The position numbers and the translations under genes were made by a program. This document shows, piece after piece, positions 34,829 to 45,670 of a DNA stretch of 64,000 nt. The first letter of the stretch is position 1. The number at the start of each line of letters is the position of its first letter. The stretch spans positions 186,001 through 250,000 of the forward strand of contig NZ_WIAX01000012.1 of NCBI RefSeq assembly GCF_009467795.1, given 5' to 3'. The notes under the pieces were generated by a model. The model saw nothing but the letters and a program-made list of their open reading frames with translations, was not told the DNA's origin and did not search any database. Source of the stretch: Nesterenkonia halophila (GTDB lineage: Bacteria > Actinomycetota > Actinomycetes > Actinomycetales > Micrococcaceae).

Positions 34829-35632
34829 CTACTCTACACGACCCTCTGCTCGATGTACAAAATCGAGCGCGGCCCTCAGCGACTTGACCTTCGTCACACC
34901 CTCGATCTCGGCATGCCGGCCGGCCCGGTCGACCAGCACCGGGAGCATCCCGGCGTCGCGCGCGCCGATGCCGTCGGCGGCCGGATCGTCGCCGATATAG
35001 GCGCACTGCTCCGGGGCGAGGCCGAGCCGGCGGGCGCCCTCGTGGAAGATGGCCGGATCAGGCTTGACCACGCCGACGGCGTCGATGCCGACGACGTCGG
35101 CGATCCGCTCCAGGCCCGCCGTGCGCAGCTTCTCGGTCTGGTAGGCGGCGACGTTGTTGGTCACCGCGCCGACGGCGAATCCGGCCGCCTCCAGGGCGTC
35201 GAGGCTGGGATGCACATCGTCGAAGGGGCCCCAGCGGCGCCGCATCGCCTGCTCATAGGGCTCGCCCCAGAGCTCGGCCAGGGCCTCTGCCGGCGCGCCG
35301 CGGTCCGGGAGCGGGACCCCGAGCGCGGCGCAGGCATCGCGCATCCGGGCCACCCGCTGCTCGACGAAGGACAGCTCCCCGGCCAGATAGGCGTGGTACC
35401 GCCGCCGAGCGTCCTGCGCGAAGAGCTCGGCGGCGCGCCGTCGAGCCTCGAGATCGAGCGCGGCCGGGAGCTGGGCGGCCAGCTCGACGACGGTCGCACG
35501 CATGGCCGTTCCCAGGTCGACCAGCGTGTCGTCGACGTCGAAGAGCACCCCCGCGACCGTCCGCGGCGCCCGGCCGGAGCCGGACGAGCCGCCGACGGGC
35601 TCCGCGGCGTCCGGCTCCTCGGCCGCGGCCAT
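34829..35632 (-). CDS. HAD-family hydrolase (phosphatase)
   Basis: A 267-aa haloacid-dehalogenase-like hydrolase: motif I F-D-V-D-D-T-L-V-D near residue 32, motif II V-T-N-N near 160, K-P-D-P-A-I-F near 190 and motif IV I-G-D-D-P-A-A-D near 215. A helical cap lies between motifs I and II. The substrate (a phosphomonoester) is unknown. Its ATG overlaps the stop of gltX (ATGA), so it is coupled to it; a HAD protein after gltX is recurrent in this lineage. Confidence 0.88.
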   Translation of the reverse strand: MAAAEEPDAAEPVGGSSGSGRAPRTVAGVLFDVDDTLVDLGTAMRATVVELAAQLPAALDLEARRRAAELFAQDARRRYHAYLAGELSFVEQRVARMRDACAALGVPLPDRGAPAEALAELWGEPYEQAMRRRWGPFDDVHPSLDALEAAGFAVGAVTNNVAAYQTEKLRTAGLERIADVVGIDAVGVVKPDPAIFHEGARRLGLAPEQCAYIGDDPAADGIGARDAGMLPVLVDRAGRHAEIEGVTKVKSLRAALDFVHRAEGRVE

Positions 35633-37173
35633 CAGCCCTCCTGCCGGGCGACCAGCTCGCGACGGAAGCGAGCCAGACGGGCCAGCGAGGAGGCCCGGCC
35701 GAGCAGCTCCATCGACTCGAAGAGCGGCGGGGAGACCTTGCGCCCGGAGACGGCCGAGCGCACCGCGCCGAAGGCCTTGCGCGGCTTGAACCCCAGCCCG
35801 TCCACCAGGGCATCGCGCAGTGCGGCCTCGATGCGCTCAGTGGTCCACGCGGCGTCGTCGAGCTCCTCCAGAGCGGCGACGGCGGCGTCGACGGTGGCCG
35901 GCGCCTCCTCGCCGAGTCCGCTGAAGGCCTTGGCCTCGATCTCCAGCTGTTCGTCGTCGACGAACAGGAAGGCCATCATGTCCGCCCCCTCGGCGAGCAG
36001 CGCGATGCGCTCCTGCACCAGCGGGGCGGCGCCGTCGAGGATCCTCGCCTGGCGTGCCGTGAGCTCCTCGCCGACCAGCTCCTGGGCCCGCAGATGCGGC
36101 ACCAGCCGGTCGCGGAAGTCCTGCGGGTCCAGCCGGCGGATGTGGGTGCCGTTGATCGCCTCGGCCTTCTTGGTGTCGAAGCGCGCCGGATTGCCCAGCA
36201 CGTCGGCGACGTCGAAGTGCTCGACGAGCTGGTCGACGGTGAAGACGTCCTCGTCGGAGGAGAGCGACCAGCCCAGCAGCGCCAGGTAGTTCAGCAGGCC
36301 CTCACGGATGAAGCCCCGGTCACGATGGTGGAAGACGTTCGACTCCGGGTCGCGCTTGGAGAGCTTCTTGTTCCCCTCCCCCATCACGTAGGGCAGATGT
36401 GCGAAGGCCGGCATGTGGTCGGCGACGCCGATCGCGTGCAGTGCCCGGTAGAGGGCGATCTGCCGCGGCGTCGAGGAGAGCAGGTCCTCGCCGCGCAGCA
36501 CGTGGGTGATGCCCATCAGGGCGTCGTCCAGCGGGTTGACCAGGGTGTAGAGCGGCCTGCCGTCGGCGCGGGCGACGACGAAGTCCGGCGTGGAGCCGGC
36601 GGCGAAGGTGATCTCGCCGCGCACCAGGTCGGTGAAGGTGAGGTCCTCGTCGGGCATCCGCAGCCGCAGCACCGGCTGCCGGCCCTCGGCGCGGAAGGCC
36701 GCCTTCTCCTCCTCGGTCAGGTGCCGGTCGTGGTTGTCATAGCCCAGCTTCGGGTCCCGGCCGGCCGCGCGGTGGCGCTCCTCGACCTCCTCCGGCGTGG
36801 AGAACGCCTCGTAGACGTGGCCGGAGGCCGTCAGCCGCTCGAGCATGTCGGCGTAGATCTCGCCGCGCTCGGACTGGCGGTACGGACCGTGCTCGCCGCC
36901 GACTTCGACACCCTCGTCCCAGTCCAGGCCCAGCCAGCGCAGCGCCTCGAGGAGCTGCTCGTAGGACTCCTCGGAGTCGCGGGCGGCGTCGGTGTCCTCG
37001 ATGCGGAACACCAGCGAACCGCCGGTGTGGCGGGCGTAGGCCCAGTTGAACAGCGCGGTGCGGATCAGCCCGACGTGCGGCGATCCCGTCGGCGACGGGC
37101 AGAAGCGCACGCGCACGGGGGCGGACGGGTCGACGGCGGGGATCGCGGGGCCGGAGGCGGCGGGGGTGCTCAT
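35632..37173 (-). CDS. gltX: Glutamyl-tRNA synthetase
   Basis: A 513-aa class I synthetase. [16 protein letters not shown] near residue 20 is the HIGH region, F-R-I-E-D-T-D near 55, and K-K-L-S-K-R near 250 is the KMSKS loop. In actinobacteria this enzyme is usually non-discriminating: it charges tRNA-Glu and also tRNA-Gln, the latter corrected by GatCAB. Start ATG 37173 is chosen because the HIGH region begins at the right distance; the open frame extends upstream without homology. It lies downstream of the FAHD gene and is followed by HAD and the cognate tRNAs. Confidence 0.96.
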   Translation of the reverse strand: MSTPAASGPAIPAVDPSAPVRVRFCPSPTGSPHVGLIRTALFNWAYARHTGGSLVFRIEDTDAARDSEESYEQLLEALRWLGLDWDEGVEVGGEHGPYRQSERGEIYADMLERLTASGHVYEAFSTPEEVEERHRAAGRDPKLGYDNHDRHLTEEEKAAFRAEGRQPVLRLRMPDEDLTFTDLVRGEITFAAGSTPDFVVARADGRPLYTLVNPLDDALMGITHVLRGEDLLSSTPRQIALYRALHAIGVADHMPAFAHLPYVMGEGNKKLSKRDPESNVFHHRDRGFIREGLLNYLALLGWSLSSDEDVFTVDQLVEHFDVADVLGNPARFDTKKAEAINGTHIRRLDPQDFRDRLVPHLRAQELVGEELTARQARILDGAAPLVQERIALLAEGADMMAFLFVDDEQLEIEAKAFSGLGEEAPATVDAAVAALEELDDAAWTTERIEAALRDALVDGLGFKPRKAFGAVRSAVSGRKVSPPLFESMELLGRASSLARLARFRRELVARQEG

Positions 37174-37262
37174 AGCGGTGTGGGGGCTCCTGATCGGTGC
37201 GGGATGAGGGAGGGCGCGGCGCAGGCGGGCACGACGGCGCACGGCCGCCCGCGCCGCCGAGG

Positions 37263-38036
37263 TCAGCGCCGGAAGTGGTTGACCAGCGTGCCGAGGCCCT
37301 CGACCTCGGCCTCGAAGCGGTCGCCGTCGGAGACGGCGCCCACGCCGGCCGGCGTGCCGGTGAGGATGACGTCGCCGGGCAGCAGGGTGAAGGCCTGCGA
37401 GACCTGGGAGATGAGCTCGGGCACGCCGAAGATCATCTCGGAGGTCCGGCCCTGCTGGACGACGTCGCCGTTGAGCCGGCCGGTGATCTCCAGGTCCTCG
37501 ACGTCCAGCTCCGTCTCCACCCAGGGACCGAGCGGCGTCGATCCGTCGAAGCCCTTGGCGCGGGCCCACTGGCCGTCGGTGCGCTGGGCGTCGCGGGCGG
37601 TGATGTCGTTGGCGACGGTGTAGCCGAAGATCACCTCGTCGACGCGCTCGCGCGGCACGTCCTTGCAGATCCGGCCGATGACGACGGCCAGCTCGGCCTC
37701 ATAGCTGACCTCCTCGGAGAAGGAGGGCAGGGTGATCGGCTCGTTCGGCCCGGACACGGCGGTGTTGGGCACCAGGAACAGCAGCGGCGAGACCGGCGGC
37801 TCGCCGCCCATCTCGGCGATGTGGTCGGCGTAGTTGCGGCCGACGCCGACGACCTTGCTGCGGGGGATGATCGGGGCGACGAGCCGGACGTCGTCGACGG
37901 CATGCGAGGTCCCGGTCTGCTGGACGGATCCGTAGAACGGATCGCCGGTCAGCTCGGTGATGGTCTCCTCGCCGGGATCGCCGGTGACGATGCCGTAGGC
38001 GGGCTCGGCTTCAGTGACGAAACGTGCAATGCGCAT
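37263..38036 (-). CDS. Fumarylacetoacetate hydrolase family protein
   Basis: A 257-aa FAHD-fold metal-dependent hydrolase/isomerase: [11 protein letters not shown] near residue 65, [10 protein letters not shown] (metal ligands Glu-x-Glu) near 112, [11 protein letters not shown] near 138, [11 protein letters not shown] near 160 and L-T-G-T-P-A-G-V-G near 225. The family includes acylpyruvases and 2-hydroxyhepta-diene-dioate isomerases; the substrate is unknown. It leads the FAHD-gltX-HAD unit from a leaderless promoter; the neighbourhood with gltX is conserved in mycobacteria. Confidence 0.9.
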   Translation of the reverse strand: MRIARFVTEAEPAYGIVTGDPGEETITELTGDPFYGSVQQTGTSHAVDDVRLVAPIIPRSKVVGVGRNYADHIAEMGGEPPVSPLLFLVPNTAVSGPNEPITLPSFSEEVSYEAELAVVIGRICKDVPRERVDEVIFGYTVANDITARDAQRTDGQWARAKGFDGSTPLGPWVETELDVEDLEITGRLNGDVVQQGRTSEMIFGVPELISQVSQAFTLLPGDVILTGTPAGVGAVSDGDRFEAEVEGLGTLVNHFRR

Positions 38037-38049
38037 GCCCGCCAGTCTA
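38037..38049 (-). promoter_or_regulatory. Leaderless promoter of the FAHD-gltX-HAD unit
   Basis: TAGACT (minus strand, 38044-38049), 7 nt, then ATG at 38036. Confidence 0.6.
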
Positions 38050-38093
38050 CTCGTCGCGCCCCGAGCGCGCCGCCGGGCCGACGGCCCGCCTGC

Positions 38094-39176
38094 TCAGGCC
38101 AGCCGGTGCATCCAGCCGTGGCGGTCCGCGACCGCGCCGGTCTGGATGCCCAGCAGCTCCTCGCGGATGCTCGCGGTGACCTCCCCGGTGCCCGGGGAGG
38201 CGATGGTCGTCTCGCCGTCGACGAGCTCGCCGATCGGGGTGATCACCGCCGCAGTGCCGCAGGCGAAGGCTTCGACGATCGTGCCGTCCTCGATCCCGCG
38301 GGCCCACTCGTCGAGCGTGACCCGCCGCTCCTCGACCGTCAGACCGCGGTCCTGGGCCAGCTGGATCACCGAGTCGCGGGTCACACCCTCGAGGATCGTG
38401 CCGGTCAGCTGCGGAGTGATCAGCCGGCCGTCGGAGGTGACCAGGAAGACGTTCATGCCGCCGAGCTCCTCGACGGCGTTCTCGTGCAGCGGGTCCAGGA
38501 AGAGCACCTGGTCGCAGCCGTGCTCGGCGGCCTGGGCCTGCGCCGCCAGCGAGCCGGCGTAGTTGCCGCCGGTCTTCGCCGCGCCGGTGCCGCCGGGCCC
38601 CGACCGGGTGAAGTCCCGAGAGACCCAGATGCGCACCGGCTTCAGCTCGCCGCCGAAGTAGTTGCCCGCCGGCGAGGCGATGACCCGGTAGGAGACCTCG
38701 CGCGCCGGGCGGACGCCGAGGAAGGCCTCGGTGGCGATCATGAACGGACGCAGATACAGCGCCGCGCCCTCGCCCTCGGGCACCCAGGAGGAGTCCACGG
38801 CGAGCAGCTGCTCGAGCGACTCGACGAAGGCCTCCTCGTCGAGCTGCGGCAGGGCCATGCGCGCCGCCGAGCGGTTCATCCGCGCCGCATTGGCCCGCGG
38901 GCGGAAGGTGTACACGCCGCCGTCGGCGTGCCGATAGGCCTTCATGCCCTCGAAGACCTCCTGGGCGTAGTGCAGCACCGAGGCGGCCGGGTCCAGCGCG
39001 ATCGGGCCGTAGGCCTCCACGCGGGCGTCGTGCCAGGAGCCGCCGTCGCCGTCGTCGGTCCAGTCGATGATCACCGTGTGGTCGCTGAAGTGCACGCCGA
39101 AGCCCGGATCGGCCAGGATCTCGCGGCGCCGATCCTGCGCGACGGGGTGCGGGTTCTCGATGACGTCGAACTGCAT
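38094..39176 (-). CDS. ilvE: Branched-chain amino acid aminotransferase
   Basis: A 360-aa fold-type IV PLP enzyme for the last step of Val, Ile and Leu synthesis. Motifs: H-Y-A-Q-E-V-F-E-G-M-K-A-Y near residue 75, F-R-P-R-A-N-A-A-R-M near 92, A-A-K-T-G-G-N-Y-A-G-S-L near 205 (PLP Lys), E-L-G-G-M-N-V-F near 245 and F-A-C-G-T-A-A-V-I-T-P near 315. GGAAGG lies 9 nt before the ATG. A TAGAGT element upstream suggests a short leader, unlike leuB next to it. Confidence 0.97.
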   Translation of the reverse strand: MQFDVIENPHPVAQDRRREILADPGFGVHFSDHTVIIDWTDDGDGGSWHDARVEAYGPIALDPAASVLHYAQEVFEGMKAYRHADGGVYTFRPRANAARMNRSAARMALPQLDEEAFVESLEQLLAVDSSWVPEGEGAALYLRPFMIATEAFLGVRPAREVSYRVIASPAGNYFGGELKPVRIWVSRDFTRSGPGGTGAAKTGGNYAGSLAAQAQAAEHGCDQVLFLDPLHENAVEELGGMNVFLVTSDGRLITPQLTGTILEGVTRDSVIQLAQDRGLTVEERRVTLDEWARGIEDGTIVEAFACGTAAVITPIGELVDGETTIASPGTGEVTASIREELLGIQTGAVADRHGWMHRLA

Positions 39177-39215
39177 TCAGGACTGCCTTCCACTCGGCCG
39201 GTGCTTCAGGCCCAC

Positions 39216-39221
39216 ACTCTA
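39216..39221 (-). promoter_or_regulatory. -10 element of ilvE
   Basis: TAGAGT on the minus strand, 39 nt upstream of the ilvE ATG. Confidence 0.45.
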
Positions 39222-39248
39222 CCGCCGCTCCGGCGCGTGCTCGACCGG

Positions 39249-40349
39249 TCAGCCGGCGAGCACGCGCCGGAGCAGCGCCTCGCCGCGGGCGGCGGTGCTC
39301 AGCGCCGCCGAGGCCTGGGGATCGCGAGCCCAGTCGGCGATCTGCGCGTCGACGGCGGCCTGGATGCGGGCGGCCGGACCGGCGTGGCCGAGGTGCTGCA
39401 GCATCAGCGCCGCCGAGAGCACCGTCGCAGTGGGGTCGGCGATCTGCTCGCCGGCGATGTCCGGCGCCGACCCGTGGACCGGCTCGAACATCGAAGGGGC
39501 GGTGCCCTCGGCGTTGATCGAGCCGGAGGCGGCCAGTCCGATGCCGCCGCTGATGGCGCCGGCGAGGTCGGTGAGGATGTCGCCGAAGAGGTTGTCGGTG
39601 ACGATCACGTCGAAGCGCGCCGGGTCCTGGACCATGTGGATGGTCGCGGCGTCGACGTGCATGTACTCCCAGCTCACGTCCGGGTGCTCGACGGCGGCCT
39701 CTTCCACGGCCCGGCGCCAGAGGTCGCCGGCCCGGGTGAGCACGTTGTGCTTGTGCACCAGGGTCAGCTTCCGCCGGCGGGAGGCCGCCCGGGCGAAGGC
39801 GTCGGCGACGACGCGCCGGACCCCGTGGGCGGTGTTCAGCGAGACCTCGGTGGCGATCTCCTGGGCGGTGCCGCGACGGATGGTGCCGCCGTTGCCCACG
39901 TAGGGGCCCTCGGTGCCCTCGCGGACGACGACGAAGTCGATCTGCGGGCCCGACTCCTCGCCGACGCCGCGCAGCGGCGAGGTCACCCCCGGGTAGGAGC
40001 GCGAGGGGCGCAGGTTGATCGCATGGTCCAGGCTGAAGCGCAGCTTCAGCAGCAGCTCCCGCTCGATCAGCCCCGAGGGGACGCGGTCGTCCTGGGGGTC
40101 AGCGCCGACGGCGCCGAAGAGGATCGCATCATGGCCGCGGAGCTTCTCGAGCGTGTCGTCCTCGAGCGTCTCGCCGGTCTCCAGCCAATGGGCGGCGCCC
40201 AGCGGGTACTCGGTGCAGCGCAGCCCGACGCCCGCGGAGTCCAGCACCGCCTCCAGCACACGCCGTGCTTCGGCGATGACCTCAGGTCCGATCCCGTCTC
40301 CGGGGATGACGGCAATGTCCAGGGTCGTCTGCGCAGAGGTGTCAGCCAT
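39249..40349 (-). CDS. leuB: 3-isopropylmalate dehydrogenase
   Basis: A 366-aa decarboxylating dehydrogenase of leucine synthesis. [13 protein letters not shown] near residue 12 is the family start; [17 protein letters not shown] near 95, V-R-E-G-T-E-G-P-Y near 130, [11 protein letters not shown] near 232 (metal site) and [12 protein letters not shown] near 265 follow. ATG at 40349 is chosen: it is 7 nt behind a TACTCT element and matches homologous N-termini; a longer frame to 40430 would include the promoter and operator. Regulated by the operator at 40399 (inferred). Confidence 0.97.
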   Translation of the reverse strand: MADTSAQTTLDIAVIPGDGIGPEVIAEARRVLEAVLDSAGVGLRCTEYPLGAAHWLETGETLEDDTLEKLRGHDAILFGAVGADPQDDRVPSGLIERELLLKLRFSLDHAINLRPSRSYPGVTSPLRGVGEESGPQIDFVVVREGTEGPYVGNGGTIRRGTAQEIATEVSLNTAHGVRRVVADAFARAASRRRKLTLVHKHNVLTRAGDLWRRAVEEAAVEHPDVSWEYMHVDAATIHMVQDPARFDVIVTDNLFGDILTDLAGAISGGIGLAASGSINAEGTAPSMFEPVHGSAPDIAGEQIADPTATVLSAALMLQHLGHAGPAARIQAAVDAQIADWARDPQASAALSTAARGEALLRRVLAG

Positions 40350-40362
40350 GCCGCCCAGAGTA
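40350..40362 (-). promoter_or_regulatory. Leaderless promoter of leuB
   Basis: TACTCT (minus strand, 40357-40362), 7 nt, then ATG at 40349. Confidence 0.6.
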
Positions 40363-40398
40363 GGGCCCCGGCGCCGCGACGGCGAGAGGACGACGACG

Positions 40399-40417
40399 GC
40401 TCTCACCATCTGAGACC
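40399..40417. promoter_or_regulatory. IclR-type operator upstream of leuB (site B)
   Basis: GCTCTCA-CCATC-TGAGACC; TCTCA/TGAGA arms are perfect. The left TCTCA begins 52 bp upstream of the predicted transcription start (40349), the same distance as at ilvB. This place (about -50 to -68) suits an activator. Confidence 0.75.
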
Positions 40418-40465
40418 GGCGCGGCCCCACCGCCGGGACGCGCCGTCAGGCCCCCTCGCACGACG

Positions 40466-40482
40466 GCCCGGCGCCGCCGGGC
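40466..40482 (-). terminator. Hairpin at the 3' end of metG
   Basis: GCCCGGC-GCC-GCCGGGC, a 7-bp stem immediately after the metG stop. Confidence 0.5.
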
Positions 40483-40485
40483 GCC

Positions 40486-42090
40486 TCAGTCCTCGTGCCG
40501 GGGGAAGATCGGCTGCGGCTTCTCCAGCGGCGTCCCCGGCCGCAGCTGCTCGCCGAAGGCGGCGAAGCTCCGCGGCCCCTCCCCCGAGGCGGTGGTGCGG
40601 CCGGCATCGCCGGCCGCCGCGACACCGAGGGCGTCGAGCAGCCGGGTCGCCGACTCCGGCATCACCGGCTGAGCCAGCAGCGCGACGCGCCGGACGAGCT
40701 CGGCGGTCACGTAGAGCACTGTGGCCATCCGCTCCGGATCCGAGGCCTTCAGCTTCCAGGGCTGCTCGTCGGCGAAGTAGGCGTTGGCCTCGCCGAGCAC
40801 GAACCAGGTCCGCTCCAGAGCCCGGTGGAAGTCCTGGACCTCGTAGGCCGCGCGGTTGATGTCCAGCAGCTCCTCGGCCTGGGCGAGGATCGCCCGGTCA
40901 GCCTCGGTGAGCTCGCCCGGCTCGGGCACGGCGCCGGCGCAGTTCTTCACGATCATCGACAGCGACCGCTGGGCCAGATTGCCCAGGTTGTTCGCCAGGT
41001 CCGCATTCTTCCGCCCGACGACGGCCTCGTGGGAGTACGAGCCGTCCTGGCCGAAGGGGAACTCGCGCAGCAGGAAGAAGCGCACCGCATCCAGGCCGTA
41101 CTCCGCGACCCACTCGCGCGGGGCGACGACGTTGCCGACCGACTTCGACATCTTCTCGCCGGCGTTGTGCAGGAAGCCGTGGATCATCACGCGCTGCGGC
41201 AGCGGCAGCCCCGCGCTCATCAGGAAGGCCGGCCAGAAGATGCAGTGGAAGCGGGAGATGTCCTTGCCGATGATGTGCAGGTCGGCCGGCCAGTAGGCCT
41301 GGTAGTCCGCCGACTCGACGTCCGGGAAGCCGGCTCCGGTCAGATAGTTCGTCAGCGCGTCGACCCACACGTACATCACGTGGTTCTGCGTCGTCTCCGC
41401 CGCGGTGAGGTCGGCGGGCACCGGCACGCCCCAGTCGAAGGTGGTCCGCGAGATGGAGAGGTCCTCCAGACCGGACTCGACGAAGCGGATGACCTCGTTG
41501 AAGCGGCTGGCCGGCGCGGCGAACTCCGGATGGTCCCGGTAGAGCGCGAGCAGCTTCTCCTGATAGGCGGAGAGCCGGAAGAAGTAGCTCTCCTCCTCTG
41601 TCCAGGTGACCTCGGTGCCGGTCTCGGAGGCCCGGCGGACGCCGTCGTCGCCGACCTCGGTCTCGTCCTCGGCGAAGTAGCGCTCGTCGCGCACCGAGTA
41701 CCAGCCGGCGTAGTCGGCCAGGTAGATGTCGCCGTTGTCCACCATGCGCCGCCAGATGGCCTGGGAGGCCTCGTAGTGGTCGGAGTCGGTGGTGCGGATG
41801 AACCGGTCGTAGGAGACGTCGAGGACCTCGTCGTCGACGTCGCGGATGGCCTGCGCATTGCGCGCGGCCAGCTCCAGCGGGGTGATGCCCTCGGCCTCCG
41901 CCGTCTGCTGGACCTTCTGGCCGTGCTCGTCGGTGCCGGTCAGGAACCGCACGTCGTAGCCGTCCAGCCGCTTGAACCGGGCCATCACGTCGGCGGAGAT
42001 GTACTCGTAGGCATGGCCGATGTGCGGCTCACCGTTGGGATAGGTGATCGCCGTGGTCAGGTAGTAGGGGGAACGCTGCACAGAAGTCAC
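40486..42090 (-). CDS. metG: Methionyl-tRNA synthetase
   Basis: A 534-aa class I synthetase. [13 protein letters not shown] near residue 20 (HIGH), T-G-T-D-E-H-G-Q-K near 50, [11 protein letters not shown] near 268 and E-K-M-S-K-S-V-G-N near 307 (KMSKS). The connective-peptide zinc Cys of the E. coli type are absent, so it is the zinc-free MetG form; no C-terminal tRNA-binding (EMAP) domain is present. GTG start is fixed by a leaderless promoter. Confidence 0.97.
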   Translation of the reverse strand: MTSVQRSPYYLTTAITYPNGEPHIGHAYEYISADVMARFKRLDGYDVRFLTGTDEHGQKVQQTAEAEGITPLELAARNAQAIRDVDDEVLDVSYDRFIRTTDSDHYEASQAIWRRMVDNGDIYLADYAGWYSVRDERYFAEDETEVGDDGVRRASETGTEVTWTEEESYFFRLSAYQEKLLALYRDHPEFAAPASRFNEVIRFVESGLEDLSISRTTFDWGVPVPADLTAAETTQNHVMYVWVDALTNYLTGAGFPDVESADYQAYWPADLHIIGKDISRFHCIFWPAFLMSAGLPLPQRVMIHGFLHNAGEKMSKSVGNVVAPREWVAEYGLDAVRFFLLREFPFGQDGSYSHEAVVGRKNADLANNLGNLAQRSLSMIVKNCAGAVPEPGELTEADRAILAQAEELLDINRAAYEVQDFHRALERTWFVLGEANAYFADEQPWKLKASDPERMATVLYVTAELVRRVALLAQPVMPESATRLLDALGVAAAGDAGRTTASGEGPRSFAAFGEQLRPGTPLEKPQPIFPRHED

Positions 42091-42102
42091 ATCGAGAATC
42101 TA
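42091..42102 (-). promoter_or_regulatory. Leaderless promoter of metG
   Basis: TAGATT (minus strand, 42097-42102), 6 nt, then GTG at 42090. Confidence 0.55.
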
Positions 42103-42192
42103 CCGCACCGGCGTCGACCGCGCCGAGCCGGTGACGTCGCCGCGACCGCCGCCACCGGCGCCGACGCCGCTCCCGACACCGCCCCAGACACG

Positions 42193-42238
42193 ACGACGCC
42201 GGCCGCCGGTCCCTGCAGGGACCGGCGGCCGGCGTCGT
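42193..42238 (-). terminator. Terminator of serA (46-nt perfect palindrome)
   Basis: ACGACGCCGGCCGCCGG... is mirrored exactly around CTGCAG at 42213-42218; all 23 bases of each arm match. It lies 45 nt downstream of serA and before the metG promoter. Confidence 0.85.
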
Positions 42239-42282
42239 GCGGCGGAGGCGAGTCGGACCGGCTCAGTCCGGTTCAGCCCGGC

Positions 42283-43884
42283 TCAGCCACGCTCCTCGAG
42301 GTCGACCTCGGCGGCCAGGGCGGCGCCGACCTCGTCGGCGATCTCGTCCAGCACCCCGGTCGGCAGCGCGGCGTCGACGGCCAGCACCGCCAGCGCGCGC
42401 TCCTCCTTGGTGCTCTGCGAGACCTGCATGCCGCCGATGTTCAGCCCGTGCTGGCCGAGGATCCGTCCCAGCGCGCCGACGACGCCGGGGCGGTCGGCGT
42501 ACTCGAAGATCACCAGGTGCTCGGTCAGCGGGATCTCCAGGTCGTAGCCGTTGATCCCGATGATCTTCTCGACCTGCTTCGGCCCGGTGAGCGTGCCGCG
42601 GACCTCGAACTGCGCCCCGGAGGATGTCGCCCCGCGCACAGTGAGCGCGTTGCGATAGTCCCCGACGTCGGGCGTGGTCGTCAGCCGGGTGGTGATCCCG
42701 CGCTGCTCGGCGAGCACCGGCGCATTGACATAGGAGACCTGCTCGGAGACGACGTCGGTGAACAGGCCCTTCAGCGCGGCCAGCTGCAGGGCATCGACGT
42801 TGAGCTCGGCGATCTCGCCGGCGGCCTCGGTCTCCACATCGGTGAAGGCGTCGGAGCCGACGGCGGTGAGCACCCGGCCGAGCTTCTCGATCAGCGGGAT
42901 GCCGGGGCGGACGAGCTCGTCGATCGCCCCGCCGGCGACATTGACCGCGTCCGGCACCAGCTCGCCGGCCAGGGCCAGGCGGACGGACTTCGCCACCGAG
43001 ACGCCGGCCTTCTCCTGGGCCTCGGCGGTGGAGGCGCCCAGATGGGGGGTCACCACGACGTTCTCCCGGGAGAAGAACGGCAGGTGGGTGGACGGCTCGG
43101 AGGCGTAGACGTCGATCGCCGCCCCGCCGATGCTGCCGGCCTGCAGGGCCTGCTCCAGCGCGTCCTCGTCGACCAGGCCGCCGCGGGCGACGTTGACGAC
43201 GTAGGCCGAGTCCTTCATCCGCTCGAAGGCCGCCGCGCCCAGCATGCCCAGCGTCTCCGGGGTCTTGGGCATATGGATCGTGACCACGTCGGCCCGCTCG
43301 TAGAGCTCCTCGAGGCTGAGCAGCTGCGCGCCGAGCTGATGCGCGCGGGCGGAGGTCACGTAGGGGTCGTAGGCGACGATCTCCATGCCGAAGGCCTTCA
43401 TCCGCTCGGCGACCAGCCCGCCGATGCGGCCCAGGCCGATGACGCCGAGGACCTTGTCCTGCAGCTCCAGGCCGGCGTACTTCGAGCGCTTCCACTCCCC
43501 CGCCTTCAGCGCCGCCGTCGCCGGCGGGATGTTCCGCGCCAGTCCCAGGATGTGGGCGCAGGTCAGCTCGGCGGCGGAGACGATGTTCGACGTCGGCGCG
43601 TTGACCACCATCACGCCGGCCTCCGTGGCGGCGCTGATGTCGACGTTGTCCAGACCGACGCCGGCGCGGGCGACGACCTTCAGCCGGGGCGCCTGGGCGA
43701 GGACCTCGGCGTCGACGGTGGTGGCCGAGCGGACCATGAGGGCGTGGGCGTCGGCGAGATCGGCGGCGAGCCGGTCACGGTCGGTGCCGTCCGACTGGCG
43801 GATCTCGAAGTCGGGCCCGAGGGCCTCGACAGTGGCGGGCGAGAGTTCCTCGGCGAGGACGACGACGGGGCGGTTGCTGCTCAC
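42283..43884 (-). CDS. serA: D-3-phosphoglycerate dehydrogenase
   Basis: A 533-aa first enzyme of serine synthesis, of the long actinobacterial form. NAD domain: A-R-A-G-V-G-L-D-N-V-D near residue 77 and G-V-I-G-L-G-R-I-G near 147; catalytic N-V-A-R-G-G-L-V-D-E near 230 and H-L-G-A-S-T near 280. It is followed by an intervening (ASB) domain (about 315-450) and a C-terminal ACT domain (about 458-530, F-E-Y-A-D-R-P-G-V-V-G) that binds serine for feedback control. GTG start with AAGGA upstream. TAGAGT gives a leader of nearly 90 nt. Confidence 0.97.
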   Translation of the reverse strand: MSSNRPVVVLAEELSPATVEALGPDFEIRQSDGTDRDRLAADLADAHALMVRSATTVDAEVLAQAPRLKVVARAGVGLDNVDISAATEAGVMVVNAPTSNIVSAAELTCAHILGLARNIPPATAALKAGEWKRSKYAGLELQDKVLGVIGLGRIGGLVAERMKAFGMEIVAYDPYVTSARAHQLGAQLLSLEELYERADVVTIHMPKTPETLGMLGAAAFERMKDSAYVVNVARGGLVDEDALEQALQAGSIGGAAIDVYASEPSTHLPFFSRENVVVTPHLGASTAEAQEKAGVSVAKSVRLALAGELVPDAVNVAGGAIDELVRPGIPLIEKLGRVLTAVGSDAFTDVETEAAGEIAELNVDALQLAALKGLFTDVVSEQVSYVNAPVLAEQRGITTRLTTTPDVGDYRNALTVRGATSSGAQFEVRGTLTGPKQVEKIIGINGYDLEIPLTEHLVIFEYADRPGVVGALGRILGQHGLNIGGMQVSQSTKEERALAVLAVDAALPTGVLDEIADEVGAALAAEVDLEERG

Positions 43885-43979
43885 AGTGTCCTTCTTCTCG
43901 GTGGTGGTTGGATCGAGTCCGATCGACGGTGCGGACCTCAGCGGTGCGGGGCCGGGCCGCGGACGACCCGACCCCGCTC

Positions 43980-43985
43980 ACTCTA
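43980..43985 (-). promoter_or_regulatory. Candidate -10 element of serA
   Basis: TAGAGT on the minus strand, 95 nt upstream of the serA GTG. Confidence 0.4.
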
Positions 43986-44014
43986 CTGCCTCCTGCCTGC
44001 TGCCCGACGACGGG

Positions 44015-45668
<1,654 letters not shown>

Positions 45669-45670
45669 GG

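Noticed and set aside
37174-37569. Upstream extension of gltX to 37569
   Set aside because: The added residues are Arg-rich, cover the 3' end of the FAHD gene in another frame, and are not found in GluRS; the HIGH region sits correctly behind ATG 37173.
40350-40430. Longer leuB start at 40430
   Set aside because: It would run through the -10 element and the operator; the N-terminus of the family begins at ATG 40349.
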